Origin: an uncultured Jannaschia sp.
GTDB taxonomy: Bacteria > Pseudomonadota > Alphaproteobacteria > Rhodobacterales > Rhodobacteraceae
Direction of reading: 5' to 3'
Length of the DNA: 64,000 bases
NCBI RefSeq assembly: GCF_947503795.1
Contig: NZ_CANNEZ010000001.1
Location: 1,851,001 to 1,915,000 of the forward strand
Positions 28,254-37,496 of this stretch are shown here, one piece after another. Both the position numbers and the translations under genes were made by a program. Position 1 is the stretch's first letter. Every line of letters starts with the position of its first letter. The notes under the pieces are model-generated. The model did not search any database. It was given only the letters and a program-made list of their open reading frames with translations, and had not been told where the DNA came from.

Positions 28254-28730
28254 TCATGAGGACAGCGGGATGCCTTCGGGCTCATTTCCGGACCGAACCG
28301 CCGCCATGTATCGCTTGATCGAGAGACCGTAGAACTTCTTGGTATATGCGTTCGCGGCCTTAGCGATGTTCATCCGACCATCAGCACGCGGCGGCTGCAT
28401 GTGTATGTCAGGGTCTGTCAGGATGTTCCTAAGACCAGCATCATACGGGATAAACTCCAGGATGTGCTTCATTACCCCAAGGCGTTCCTGCGGGGGCGCT
28501 GAGTAGACCATCTCAGCTAACCGCTGGGCGCGCTCATAGTGCCGCCGCGAGCGTTCTCTGTTCTCGAAACTACGGTTGCCCCGTGAGGCGTTCTTCTGGC
28601 ACGCCCGTGAGCAATAGCTTTGGTTGAGCCTCTGGGGCGTGAAAGCGGTGGTGCATCCGGGGCACTCGATGGTGCGGGCTTCATCCGCAGAAGGGATGAG
28701 CATGCCAATGGGATCGACAGCGTCGAACAT
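28254..28730 (-). CDS. Small protein with putative zinc ribbon, unknown
   Basis: 158 residues from ATG at 28730 with AAGGA at good distance. A CPGC...YCSRAC four-cysteine arrangement (about residues 27-48) suggests a zinc-binding knuckle, followed by a basic Arg-rich helix (NRERSRRHYERAQRLAEM), so nucleic-acid binding is plausible. The rest (HILEFIPYDAGLRNILTDPD) is not recognised. Convergent with the integrase. Could be an excisionase-like or regulatory factor of the island; that is a guess. Confidence 0.65.
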   Translation of the reverse strand: MFDAVDPIGMLIPSADEARTIECPGCTTAFTPQRLNQSYCSRACQKNASRGNRSFENRERSRRHYERAQRLAEMVYSAPPQERLGVMKHILEFIPYDAGLRNILTDPDIHMQPPRADGRMNIAKAANAYTKKFYGLSIKRYMAAVRSGNEPEGIPLSS

Positions 28731-29076
28731 AAAGGGTTCCTTTCGGTGGTGATGGGGAGATGCGAAGGTGGGAGGTCTTGACCGTCGAAGACGGACCTCC
28801 TTGCTGGAGGTGCATGTGAAGATGCGCCTGATAATCACCTGAGGAACTCAGGGGCGCTTCAGCATGCCTTTCATGGGCAGCGTTCACATGGCGACTTCGT
28901 CCTTGGAGACCCAAGGAGATGATGAAGTTCGAACATGCTCGCTAAGCTGGCTTAGGGGCTTTGGTCTTCGCCGCGATCAGCGGCAATGGGTCTTCACTTG
29001 ATAGAGTGCAAGCTCAGGGCCATGCAGCGAAGCTGGAGCAAGCTGAGGGTTCACCATTAAGATTTGGCTTCGTTCG

Positions 29077-29180
29077 CGGAGGCGAAGCCGGAGCACCTAG
29101 AGGGACACATTACATGTACGGAGGCGGATTACCTACCGGTGCACCTGAAGGAGTATACACTACGTGTGCGGAGGCGGATT
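29077..29180. repeat. Imperfect ~42-50-bp tandem repeat, CGGAGGCGR units
   Basis: CGGAGGCG(A/G) begins at 29077, 29119 and 29169; copies share GCACCT...GG...ACA.TAC between them. The segments 29107-29130 and 29157-29180 match at 21 of 24 positions. Confidence 0.65.
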
Positions 29181-29316
29181 GTCGGACAAGCGTTGGGGCT
29201 GCGGGATGTATTGATCGCACCCCCTTGAAGAGGTGTGCCCAAAAAGAAAACCACCACGGAAGCCCAGCGACCGCGTTCGAGGGAAACGCTCGGGCTAGTC
29301 TTCTCTGCTAGGGGGC

Positions 29317-29505
29317 GGGTTAATCCTGGTATGTATCAGAATACCCGAACCGCCCGTGTCGAAGCTGCTGGGTCAGTGTCACGGCCTTCTGGGCAAGTAT
29401 GGGGGTTAATCGCCCTAGTATGTGGGCGGGCGCGCGTCGAGACACTGCAGCGCAGGGGCACGGTTCTCTAGGGGCCATAGTGGGGGTGATTTACCTCTAT
29501 GGTGC
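29317..29505. repeat. Imperfect ~80-86-bp repeats, GGGTTAATC...TATGT units
   Basis: GGGTTAATCCTGGTATGT at 29317 and GGGTTAATCGCCCTAGTATGT at 29403 are close matches; a weaker GGGTGATTTACCTCTATGG begins near 29484. The flanking sequence (ACACTG.../GTCACGG) is also partly repeated. Confidence 0.5.
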
Positions 29506-29531
29506 GGGTTATTTGTAACCCATTTATTTTG
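29506..29531 (+). terminator. Terminator-like hairpin ending the repeat region
   Basis: GGGTTA-TTTG-TAACCC followed by ATTTATTTTG on the plus strand. The adjacent serine recombinase gene is on the minus strand, so this hairpin implies a rightward transcript from within the non-coding region. Short stem, so moderate confidence. Confidence 0.5.
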
Positions 29532-29532
29532 C

Positions 29533-30168
29533 TCACATCCCCCAACGGGCCAAAGCGGCCTCGGCTTCGGCCATATCGCCCCTGATGCGAAGGACCGTCT
29601 GGCGGCTCAATCCCGCCGCTCGGGCCACCTCTGAGGTGCCCGCTCCGGTGCCCGTCATGTCCCGCACGAGGTTCAACTGGTCGCGATCATAGCTGGGCTT
29701 GCGGCCTCGATAGGCCTCGGGCTTCTTGGTCTTGGCGTGCTCGATACCGGCGCGCTGGGCCTCCTTCGTTGCCTCAGCCTGAGCCTGAGCGGTGGCAGCC
29801 ATGAAGGCGATGAGCGCGTCCCTCACAGCCTGCTGCGTCGGGTCGGTGGTCGCCCCGTCGAAGGTCATGGAGTTGATCACCGTGCGTATCGTCACGCCCT
29901 GTCGCATGAAGTGCCGAATGGTATCCGTCACGTCCTGATAGTTCCGCCCGAGGCGGTCCACCCAGCGCACCACAAGGGTGTCCCCCCGGCGGAGCTTGTC
30001 GAACAGACGGCGTCCCTCAGGTCTCTCTGACAAGTTGGTGGAGACACCGGACTGCCCGTGGTCTGCGATCACTTCGTCGATGGTGAAGCCTGCTTTGCGT
30101 GCCTGTGCGACCTGATGGTCGAGCGTCTGGTCGGCAGTAGAGACGCGGGCATAAAAGATAATGGTCAT
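29533..30168 (-). CDS. Serine recombinase, resolvase/invertase family
   Basis: 211 residues. Catalytic domain starts MTIIFYARVSTADQTLDHQ with nucleophile Ser10; GDTLVVRWVDRLGR holds the conserved Arg residues; a C-terminal HTH (TSEVARAAGLSRQTVLRIRGD) binds the crossover site. Small resolvase/invertase size, not a large serine integrase. Because a tyrosine integrase already serves the att site, this enzyme probably resolves or inverts DNA at another site, perhaps the repeats directly upstream of its start. Confidence 0.92.
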   Translation of the reverse strand: MTIIFYARVSTADQTLDHQVAQARKAGFTIDEVIADHGQSGVSTNLSERPEGRRLFDKLRRGDTLVVRWVDRLGRNYQDVTDTIRHFMRQGVTIRTVINSMTFDGATTDPTQQAVRDALIAFMAATAQAQAEATKEAQRAGIEHAKTKKPEAYRGRKPSYDRDQLNLVRDMTGTGAGTSEVARAAGLSRQTVLRIRGDMAEAEAALARWGM

Positions 30169-30183
30169 GGTGTTCCTCGGAGG

Positions 30184-30298
30184 GTGTTCGTTTGGGTGAT
30201 GACCGTTGAGTATGCTGTCCGAAACACCAAGTAAACCCTAACGGACACTCCTGCGACCGCTCCTCGAGATGACCGCTGAGGTATACCCTAACGAGCAC
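30184..30298. promoter_or_regulatory. Candidate res/operator array upstream of the serine recombinase
   Basis: Three copies of a 14-bp motif GTGTYCGTTWGGGT: 30184-30197 forward, 30235-30248 inverted (ACCCTAACGGACAC) and 30285-30298 inverted (ACCCTAACGAGCAC), the latter two 50 bp apart; pairwise 12/14 matches. A second motif GATGACCG(T/C)TGAG repeats at 30198 and 30268. The array occupies the divergent gap between the recombinase and the 107-residue gene, as res sites do. Confidence 0.6.
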
Positions 30299-30399
30299 AT
30301 GAGAAGTTGTGAGCCTTCCCACATCTCTAGATCGAAATCATCTACTATTACGATGAACGGGCAACTCTCGCTCAAATTCGCGACACAAAGGAAAGTTTT

Positions 30400-30723
30400 A
30401 TGGCGAAAAGAACGACAAAGAAGCGGGCCAAACTGCTTGCAGAGCTTGAGCATCTCATTGGAAAGAACTGCTACAACGGCAACATCCAGAACTGGGGTCC
30501 CGGTGGCGTTTACGAAGGCGAAGGAAGGGGCTTTCGCTATCCCTTAACTATGATTGATGAGAACGGCGATAAACGCCGAAGAAAGTATCCCCCCGCTTCG
30601 GATGTGCCCCCTGAAATGCTCGCAACCGGATACTATGCCTTCGGTGCAAACAGGCTGCACATCATCGATGCTCTGGACGAAGTGCTGAGGCATCTTGAGA
30701 CGGATTATGGCTTGAAGCTCTAG
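30400..30723 (+). CDS. Unknown small protein of the island
   Basis: 107 residues from ATG at 30400, preceded by AAAGGAAAG. Basic N-terminus (MAKRTTKKRAKLLAELEHLIG), a Gly/aromatic middle (NWGPGGVYEGEGRGF) and a C-terminal helix (HIIDALDEVLRHLETDYGLKL). No family recognised. Lies upstream of hsdM with a 206-nt gap containing a CCCCC-AC-GGGGG hairpin and a T-run, so it is probably its own transcript. Regulation of the restriction cluster is one possibility but is not shown. Confidence 0.7.
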   Translation: MAKRTTKKRAKLLAELEHLIGKNCYNGNIQNWGPGGVYEGEGRGFRYPLTMIDENGDKRRRKYPPASDVPPEMLATGYYAFGANRLHIIDALDEVLRHLETDYGLKL

Positions 30724-30929
30724 TAGTGTGCCCCCACGGGGGGAATACTGTGGCCTTTTTATTTATCTTGGCCTCTCAGATTTTTGTGATGAAACAAAAG
30801 CAGCCTCCATCACAGCAGTCAAGATCGGTTCGTCAAACATCTCCAGACCTTATTGGCTCAACCGCGAGGCTCGTGCTACGGTTGTTTTTGGGGACTAACA
30901 CCCAGTTTAATTTAAGATGAGGGACGAGC

Positions 30930-32495
30930 ATGGTCGATGGAGATGTGGAGAAAAGGCTTTGGTCTGCAGCGGACCAGCTATGGGCCAACACAGGCCTGAA
31001 GCCGAGCGAATTTTCGACCCCTGTCCTCGGCCTGATTTTCCTCCGCTATGCTGAAAAGCGGTTCGCCATCGCTGAGGATCGAATTGGTCCGGTTGGCTCG
31101 GGCAATCGCCGCAAGGTTAGCAAGGCAGACTATGACGCAGAGGGCGTGATCTTTCTCCGCCCCGAGGCTCGCTTCAGCCACCTTCAGTCATTGACCGAGA
31201 GCGACGACATCGGGAAAGTCATCAACGAGGCGATGCAGGGCATCGAGGAAGATAACCCCGACCTCGCCGGTGCCCTGCCCAAGACCTACACCGACCTCGG
31301 CAACAACGTGTTGGTCGAGCTGATACGCCTCCTTGCGCCCATCGACCTGACCGGTGACGCTTTCGGCAAGGTCTATGAATACTTCCTCGGCAACTTCGCC
31401 ATGAAGGAAGGCCAGAAGGGCGGCGTCTTTTATACACCTGAAAGCATCGTAAAATTGATCGTTGAGATCATGGAGCCTTACCACGGGCGCATCCTCGACC
31501 CGGCCTGTGGCTCTGGCGGCATGTTCGTCATGTCAGCGAACTTCGTGGAGCGTCACGGAATGACGCCGTCCAGTGAGATCAGCATCTACGGGGTCGAGAA
31601 GGACCGCGTCACCGTCAACCTCAACAAGATGAACCTCGCCGTCCATGGCCTTTCAGGCGACGTGCGCGAGGCCAACACCTACGCCACCGACATCAAGCAG
31701 CTCTTCCCGAGGGTCTTTGACGAACGCGGCGGATTCGACTTCGTCATGGCCAATCCCCCGTTCAACGTCTCGGGTCTCCGCAAGGATGACCTGGAGGGCG
31801 ACTGGCGGTTCCCCTTCGGCATCCCTAGGCCCGACAACGCGAACTACCTCTGGATACAGGTGTTCCACGCCGCGCTGAATGATCAGGGCCGCGCGGGCTT
31901 CGTCATGGCGAACTCGGCGGGCGATGCGCGGGGCAGCGAGCAACTGATCCGGCAAAGGCTGATCGAGGATGGCAGCACCGATGTCATCGTCTCAGTTGGG
32001 CCGAACATGTTCTACACGGTCACCTTGCCCTGCACGCTGTGGTTCTTCGATAAGGGCAAACGCGGGACGGAGCGCGAGGACACCGTTCTGTTCCTCGACG
32101 CCCGGTCCCTCTACCGCCAGATCGACCGCGCCCACCGGGACTTCCTGCCGGAGCAGATCGAGCTGCTGTCGAACATCGTGCGGCTCCACCGGGGCGAGGC
32201 GGTGGAGCTTGAGGCGGGCAGCGCGGAGCTGCTGGCCGAGCATGGGCTGGACGCGGGCTATGCGGACGTGCCTGGCCTGTGCAAACGCGCCACGCGGGCC
32301 GAGATCGAGGCGCAGGGCTGGAGCCTGAACCCCGGACGCTATGTCGGAGCCGCTGCTCGGGCGGAGGAGGATGTGGACTTCGTGGTGCGCTTCGAGGAAC
32401 TGAACGAGGAACTGGTGCAGCTGAACGCCGAGGCGGCGGCGCTGGAGGAACAGATTGCAGAGAACGCGGCAGTGGTGCTGGAGGCCGCTAGATGA
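30930..32495 (+). CDS. hsdM: Type I restriction-modification system methyltransferase subunit HsdM
   Basis: N6-adenine methyltransferase subunit. 521 residues: HsdM N-terminal helical domain ([23 protein letters not shown]), SAM-binding motif [11 protein letters not shown] near residue 190 and catalytic NPPF near 274, then a coiled C-terminal segment ([21 protein letters not shown]). Its stop overlaps hsdS by 4 nt (ATGA). Intact, so the host should be protected. Confidence 0.96.
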   Translation: MVDGDVEKRLWSAADQLWANTGLKPSEFSTPVLGLIFLRYAEKRFAIAEDRIGPVGSGNRRKVSKADYDAEGVIFLRPEARFSHLQSLTESDDIGKVINEAMQGIEEDNPDLAGALPKTYTDLGNNVLVELIRLLAPIDLTGDAFGKVYEYFLGNFAMKEGQKGGVFYTPESIVKLIVEIMEPYHGRILDPACGSGGMFVMSANFVERHGMTPSSEISIYGVEKDRVTVNLNKMNLAVHGLSGDVREANTYATDIKQLFPRVFDERGGFDFVMANPPFNVSGLRKDDLEGDWRFPFGIPRPDNANYLWIQVFHAALNDQGRAGFVMANSAGDARGSEQLIRQRLIEDGSTDVIVSVGPNMFYTVTLPCTLWFFDKGKRGTEREDTVLFLDARSLYRQIDRAHRDFLPEQIELLSNIVRLHRGEAVELEAGSAELLAEHGLDAGYADVPGLCKRATRAEIEAQGWSLNPGRYVGAAARAEEDVDFVVRFEELNEELVQLNAEAAALEEQIAENAAVVLEAAR

Positions 32496-33739
32496 GGCCA
32501 AGCGCGGATGAGTGGGCCGAGATCGAACTGGGGCAACTCGGGTCGATAGTGACCGGCAGGACCCCTCCAAAAGCTGAACCTGAGCTGTTCGGGTCTGACT
32601 ATCCGTTCTTCACTCCATCCGACATGAGCTATGGTGACCGTTCGCCGCCAACTAATCGTTTCATATCGAACGATGGGGCCCGACGATTCCGACGCATCCG
32701 GTTGCCGACTGGATCGACATGCTTTGTCTGCATTGGCGCAACCATCGGCAAGGCGTGTCTGACATCTCATCCGAGCTTCACCAACCAACAGCTCAACAGC
32801 ATCATCCCTGACGATAAGCGGCACGATCCGCGTTTCGTCTACTACCTGCTGGTATCAGTTGCCGACGACATCAAAGCTCTCGCATCCGGTGCTGCGACGC
32901 CGATCATAAACAAATCCTCGTTCTCGGCGTTCAAAGTAAAGGTGCCATCCCTCCCCACCCAACAGCGCATCGCGGCGATCCTCTCGGCCTATGACGACCT
33001 GATCGAGACCAACACGCGCCGCATCGCGATCCTCGAAGAGATGGCCCGGCGGCTCTACGAAGAATGGTTCGTCCACTTCCGCTTTCCGGGGCACGACGAA
33101 ACGGCGTTTGAGAAAAGGCCGGTCTCGGATTTGGCAGAGATAGTTCGTGGGCGTTCCTACAAGAGTTCAGAGTTGGTCGCGGAAGGCGGCAGGCCATTCG
33201 TGAACTTAAAGTGCGTCAATCGAGACGGTGGCTTTCGGCGCGACGGATTAAAGCGATATGAGGGCCGCTTCAAAGAACAGCAATTGGTGTCCAGTGGCGA
33301 CATTGTTATGGGGGTGACTGACATGACCCAAGAGCGTCGAATTGTTGCGCGTGCGGCACTCGTTCCGGAGTTGGGGGATGTTGATGGACTGATCTCTATG
33401 GACCTTGTGAAGATAGTTCCCAAGCCGCCAACTACCAATGTATTCCTCTATGCGGCCTTGCGTTGGTCTGACTTCGCCGAGAACGTAAAGAACCATGCGA
33501 CCGGCGCGAACGTGCTGCACCTCCATCCTGACCGCATCAGCGAATACCTCATGCCACTTCCCCCAGTGGAGTATCAGCAAAGGTTTGCGTCTGTGGCTGC
33601 GCCGATCATTGAAGAGATCGAGCTTCTCGAACAGAAAAGCGCCAACCTCCGCGCTCAACGCGAGCTGCTTCTGCCGAGGCTGGTCTCCGGCGAGATCGAC
33701 GTGAGTGGGGCGGAAAACGCCATGGAGGCTGCAGAATGA
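32492..33739 (+). CDS. hsdS: Type I restriction-modification specificity subunit HsdS
   Basis: DNA-recognition subunit of 415 residues with two target-recognition domains (about 1-150 and 210-360). Each is followed by a conserved helix: [18 protein letters not shown] and [20 protein letters not shown], the standard spacer repeats that set the gap in the bipartite site. C-terminus ends [15 protein letters not shown], typical of the family. Overlaps neighbours on both sides by 4 nt. Recognition sequence cannot be predicted by eye. Confidence 0.95.
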   Translation: MRPSADEWAEIELGQLGSIVTGRTPPKAEPELFGSDYPFFTPSDMSYGDRSPPTNRFISNDGARRFRRIRLPTGSTCFVCIGATIGKACLTSHPSFTNQQLNSIIPDDKRHDPRFVYYLLVSVADDIKALASGAATPIINKSSFSAFKVKVPSLPTQQRIAAILSAYDDLIETNTRRIAILEEMARRLYEEWFVHFRFPGHDETAFEKRPVSDLAEIVRGRSYKSSELVAEGGRPFVNLKCVNRDGGFRRDGLKRYEGRFKEQQLVSSGDIVMGVTDMTQERRIVARAALVPELGDVDGLISMDLVKIVPKPPTTNVFLYAALRWSDFAENVKNHATGANVLHLHPDRISEYLMPLPPVEYQQRFASVAAPIIEEIELLEQKSANLRAQRELLLPRLVSGEIDVSGAENAMEAAE

Positions 33740-34311
33740 GCGAAAGTGATCACTTTTCGGGCGGGGTCAAAAAACTAGCACAAAAAATCCGCCAGAGATC
33801 ATCTGATCTTTCGCCATTTTTAAACGGGGTGGACGCATTCACGGCTGAATTGCAAGGAATACCAGACAGAACTTATCTGAACAAAGCCACGCTCCATAAA
33901 ATCGCAAAAGAAAAAAGCCCACGCAAGGCCGATCTAGTATTTAACAATTCAGATGAAGCGATAGAGAGGATTACAGCTTTAGCATTTTCGCTGAATGAAG
34001 ACGCCAAGTCTATGCAGTTGCTGTGCGTTTTGGATGGCGTAAATGTTCCGACAGCATCGGCAATACTGAGCTGGATGTTTCCTGAAAAATGGCCTGTCAT
34101 CGACCAGAGGGCTTGGCGGGTTCTTTACAACGCCGAGATCGTCAATACTCGCGAAGACGGGATAGGACTGGGTGTGCCACAATGGAACGAATACATGAAA
34201 GCCGTTCGGGAATTGCATCGGGCCATTCCTGATCTTGCGAAAACACCGCAGCAAGTTGACCGCTTACTTTTCGGCCTCGATATTTTGACAGCAAATGAAG
34301 GCGATGCATGA
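33736..34311 (+). CDS. HhH-GPD-like protein embedded between hsdS and hsdR
   Basis: 191 residues of unknown function. The central block (about 95-130) reads LCVLDGVNVPTASAILSWMF then WPVIDQRAWRVL. This matches the helix-hairpin-helix plus Gly/Pro-Asp layout of EndoIII/AlkA-type DNA glycosylases, with the PVID Asp (~121) in the catalytic Asp position. No Fe-S cysteine cluster is present, and the catalytic Lys of lyases is not evident. Codon-coupled to both neighbours by 4-nt overlaps, so it belongs to the restriction operon. Composition is much more AT-rich than hsdM. Could bind or excise modified bases, or help target HsdR; alternative is a non-enzymatic DNA-binding partner. Confidence 0.7.
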   Translation: MSESDHFSGGVKKLAQKIRQRSSDLSPFLNGVDAFTAELQGIPDRTYLNKATLHKIAKEKSPRKADLVFNNSDEAIERITALAFSLNEDAKSMQLLCVLDGVNVPTASAILSWMFPEKWPVIDQRAWRVLYNAEIVNTREDGIGLGVPQWNEYMKAVRELHRAIPDLAKTPQQVDRLLFGLDILTANEGDA

Positions 34312-37300
34312 CCCCAACCGACCAAGCCCACGACTATGGAGAGGAAGCTGCGATCGAGCAGCCCGCCATCCAGTTGTTCGCGGACTTGGGTTGGGAAACG
34401 GTGAACCTTTACCACGAGTGGAACAGCGGTGGCTCGACGGAGGGACGCGAAAGCGAAGCTCAGGTCATTCTTGAAGACCGCCTTCGTGGTTCTCTTGAAC
34501 GGCTCAACCCCGACCTGCCCCCAGCGGCCATCGCTCAGGTGATCGAAGAGGTGACCCGCGAACGGTCCCGCATGGTGCCTGTGAACGCCAATCAAGAACT
34601 GTGGCGGTTGATGCGCGAAGGGGTGAAGGTCAAGGTCTCCAACCCGCGCGGTGGACAGGAAACCAAGACCGCCAAGGTGATCGACTGGCGGAACCCCGAG
34701 GCGAACAGCTATCTCCTCGCCTCTCAGTTCTGGGTGAAGGGCGAAATGCACCGCCGACGGCCCGACCTTATCGGGTTTGTGAACGGCATCCCTTTGGTGC
34801 TCGTTGAGCTGAAAAAGCCGAGCGCCCCGGTGAAGTCGGCCTATGATGACAACCTGACCGACTATCGCGACACCATCCCGCATGTCTTCACGCCGAACGC
34901 CTTTGTCATCCTGTCCAATGGCATCGAGACAAAGGTCGGCAGCACCTTCGCCCCTTGGCAGTTTTTCAATGAGTGGAAGCGGATAAACGACGAAGGTGAA
35001 GAAGGCGTTGTTTCGCTGGAGACGGTTATCCGTGGTCTCTGTGCACCAGACAAGCTGCTCGATGTCGTCGAGAACTTCATCGTCTTCGAAGAGGAGAAGT
35101 CGGGTCTGGTCAAGAAGCTGGCCAAGAACCACCAATTCCTGGGGGTCAACCGTGCCATCGTCGAAGTCATCACCTCGAAGGAGCGGCCCAAGGGAGAAGC
35201 TGGACGGCTTGGTGTCTTCTGGCACACGCAGGGCAGCGGCAAGTCTCTATCCATGGTCTTCTTCTGTCAGAAGATACTGAGGACCGTTCCGGGCAATTGG
35301 ACCTTCGTGATCGTTACTGACCGGAATGAATTGGACGAGCAGCTCTACAAGACGTTCTTGGCGGTTGGGGCCGTGACCAATACTGAGGTGCATGCTGAAA
35401 GTGGAGCACATCTGAAGCAGCTGCTGTCGGCAGACCACCGCTACGTCTTCACCTTGATCCAGAAGTTCGGGACCAAGGACGGAGCGGCCTACCCAAAGCT
35501 CTCGGACCGGCAAGACATCATCGTCATCACCGACGAGGCGCACCGCACGCAGTATGACACGCTGGCCCTCAACATGCGGAACGCGCTCCCTAACGCTGCC
35601 TTCCTCGGCTTCACCGGGACGCCCCTGATGGCTGGAGAGGAGCGCACGCGCGAGGTCTTTGGTGACTACATCTCGATCTACAACTTCGCCCAGTCCATCG
35701 CCGATGGCGCTACTGTTCCGCTCTACTACGAGAACCGCATACCTGAGTTGCAACTGACCAATGAGGCGCTGGGCGATGACTTGGAGCAGTTGCTGGAAGA
35801 CGCTGACTTGGACGAAGAGCAGGCTCTCAAGGTCGAGCGTGAATTTGCCCGCGAATATCACCTGATCACGCGAGACGACCGCCTCGATGCCATCGCATCT
35901 GACCTCGTCAGGCATTTCGTTGGACGGGGCCTGAAGGCCAAGGCAATGATGGTTTGCATCGACAAAGCCACTGCCGTCAGAATGCACGACAAGGTTCGCG
36001 AGCAATGGGATATCTACCGAAAAGAGCTTGAAGCCCAGCTGGACAAAGCCCTAGAGGAAGAACGCCCTGCAATCGAAGCCATGATTGACTTGATGAAGAC
36101 GACCGATATGGCCGTCGTCGTCTCTCAAAGCCAGAACGAGATCAAAGAGCTTGAAAACAAGGGCTTGGACATCCGTCCGCACCGTAAGCGTATCGTCGAA
36201 GAAGACCTCGATGAACGCTTCAAAGACGCCAACGACGACCTCCGCCTCGTCTTTGTCTGCGCGATGTGGATTACCGGGTTCGATGTGCCGTCCTGCTCCA
36301 CTATCTACCTCGACAAGCCGATGAAGAACCACACGCTCATGCAGACTATCGCAAGAGCCAACCGGAACTTTCCGGGCAAGGAAGCAGGCGTCATCGTTGA
36401 CTACGTCGGCGTCTTCCGGAACCTACAAAAAGCGTTGGCAATCTATGGCGGCGGCAACACCGGCTCTTCGGAACCCCCGATCAGAGACAAAAGCGATCTT
36501 GTCGAGTATCTCCGCCACATCATCGCGGCGACTTTGGGCTATATAAACGAACGCGGAGTAGACCCAACAGGCATAAAAACAGCTCAGGGTCTGGAAAAGG
36601 CCGCTCTCATCGGAGAAGCCGTTGAGAACCTAATCGAGACCGATGAGGCCAAACGCGAGTATCTGAGTAAAGCGCGGGCCGTCTCGCGGGTATATAAGGC
36701 CATCCTGCCCGACAGCGCCTCGACAGAATTCACTCCCGACGCTGTGTTGATCTCGGTTCTCGCGGAACGCATCCGGTCGCTAATGCCGAAACCGGACATC
36801 AGTGCAGTCATGCAGGACGTGGAAGACCTTCTCGACCGCTCGGTCGCCCCAATCCCATATGAGACGCCCGATGACGCCGAAGTGATCGACATCAGCCAAA
36901 TCGACTTCGACAAGCTACGCGAAAAATTCGACACCGGAAAAAAGCGAACCGAGGCGGAAAGTCTTCGGGCGCTCTTGAGCCAGAAACTCAACGCCATGGT
37001 TGCAAGGAACCCGACGCGGGCCGATTTCTTGGAGCGATTTCAGAAGCTGATCGACGGCTACAACAACGACAGCCAAAATATCGAGGCATTCTTTCGAGCC
37101 CTGATCAAGCTGGCGGAAGACCTGACGGATGAAGAAAGAGAAACGGCCAGAGAGGGCCTTTCAGAAGAAGAGAAGGCGGTGTTCGACATTCTGACAAAAC
37201 CGGAGCCCGAGCTTTCTGAGAAAGAAAAGGCCCAGGTCAAGACAGTCGCACGAAGCCTCTTGGAAAGGCTGAAGAAGGACAATCTCGTTTTGGACTGGCG

Positions 37301-37472
37301 AAACAAGCCGCAAACCAAAGGAGCCGTTAGGCAGTCGATTGAGATCGTTTTGGATGGGGGGCTGCCGGATGTATACGACGAGGACATCTTCAAAACCAAG
37401 TGCGATGCCCTCTACCGACATGTTTTCGAGGCCTATCACGGTGGCGGTCAAAGCATCTACGCCGCTGCGTAG
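34308..37472 (+). CDS. hsdR: Type I restriction endonuclease subunit HsdR
   Basis: Motor and nuclease subunit of 1054 residues. N-terminal PD-(D/E)xK nuclease: RRPDLIGFVNG then LVELKKP (about 150-170). SF2 helicase: Walker A HTQGSGKS near 305, TDEAHRTQYD near 407, GFTGTPL (motif III), and motif VI ARANRNFPGKEAG. C-terminal HsdR helical region follows. Full length and intact, so restriction should be active. Starts by 4-nt overlap with the HhH-GPD-like gene. Confidence 0.95.
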   Translation: MTPTDQAHDYGEEAAIEQPAIQLFADLGWETVNLYHEWNSGGSTEGRESEAQVILEDRLRGSLERLNPDLPPAAIAQVIEEVTRERSRMVPVNANQELWRLMREGVKVKVSNPRGGQETKTAKVIDWRNPEANSYLLASQFWVKGEMHRRRPDLIGFVNGIPLVLVELKKPSAPVKSAYDDNLTDYRDTIPHVFTPNAFVILSNGIETKVGSTFAPWQFFNEWKRINDEGEEGVVSLETVIRGLCAPDKLLDVVENFIVFEEEKSGLVKKLAKNHQFLGVNRAIVEVITSKERPKGEAGRLGVFWHTQGSGKSLSMVFFCQKILRTVPGNWTFVIVTDRNELDEQLYKTFLAVGAVTNTEVHAESGAHLKQLLSADHRYVFTLIQKFGTKDGAAYPKLSDRQDIIVITDEAHRTQYDTLALNMRNALPNAAFLGFTGTPLMAGEERTREVFGDYISIYNFAQSIADGATVPLYYENRIPELQLTNEALGDDLEQLLEDADLDEEQALKVEREFAREYHLITRDDRLDAIASDLVRHFVGRGLKAKAMMVCIDKATAVRMHDKVREQWDIYRKELEAQLDKALEEERPAIEAMIDLMKTTDMAVVVSQSQNEIKELENKGLDIRPHRKRIVEEDLDERFKDANDDLRLVFVCAMWITGFDVPSCSTIYLDKPMKNHTLMQTIARANRNFPGKEAGVIVDYVGVFRNLQKALAIYGGGNTGSSEPPIRDKSDLVEYLRHIIAATLGYINERGVDPTGIKTAQGLEKAALIGEAVENLIETDEAKREYLSKARAVSRVYKAILPDSASTEFTPDAVLISVLAERIRSLMPKPDISAVMQDVEDLLDRSVAPIPYETPDDAEVIDISQIDFDKLREKFDTGKKRTEAESLRALLSQKLNAMVARNPTRADFLERFQKLIDGYNNDSQNIEAFFRALIKLAEDLTDEERETAREGLSEEEKAVFDILTKPEPELSEKEKAQVKTVARSLLERLKKDNLVLDWRNKPQTKGAVRQSIEIVLDGGLPDVYDEDIFKTKCDALYRHVFEAYHGGGQSIYAAA

Positions 37473-37496
37473 TCTATCTTTTTTGAGTGGAACACT

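Larger units (their letters stand above)
28731..29532. other. 0.8-kb non-coding, repeat- and hairpin-rich region of the island
   Basis: No convincing gene on either strand. Notable structure: an inverted repeat GGAGGT...ACCTCC with inner CCGTC/GACGG at 28771-28800; CCTGAG-GAA-CTCAGG near 28839; CTAAGC-TG-GCTTAG at 28942-28955; a hairpin GGCTTCG/CGAAGCC at 29066-29089; two sets of imperfect tandem repeats (29077-29180 and 29317-29505); and a terminator-like hairpin at 29506. Together these suggest a structured RNA transcribed rightward or a multi-site protein-binding region. Confidence 0.55.

Noticed and set aside
28015-28318. Small open frames on both strands just after the integrase
   Set aside because: They overlap the integrase end or each other, lack ribosome sites and match nothing recognisable.
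29235-29471. A possible 78-residue GTG-started protein in the repeat-rich island region
   Set aside because: It begins with a basic stretch and has a fair ribosome site, but it runs through the repeats and shows no domain; the repeats explain the sequence better.
28771-29521. CRISPR array in the repeat-rich region
   Set aside because: Repeats are imperfect, unequal in spacing, few in number, and no cas genes are nearby.
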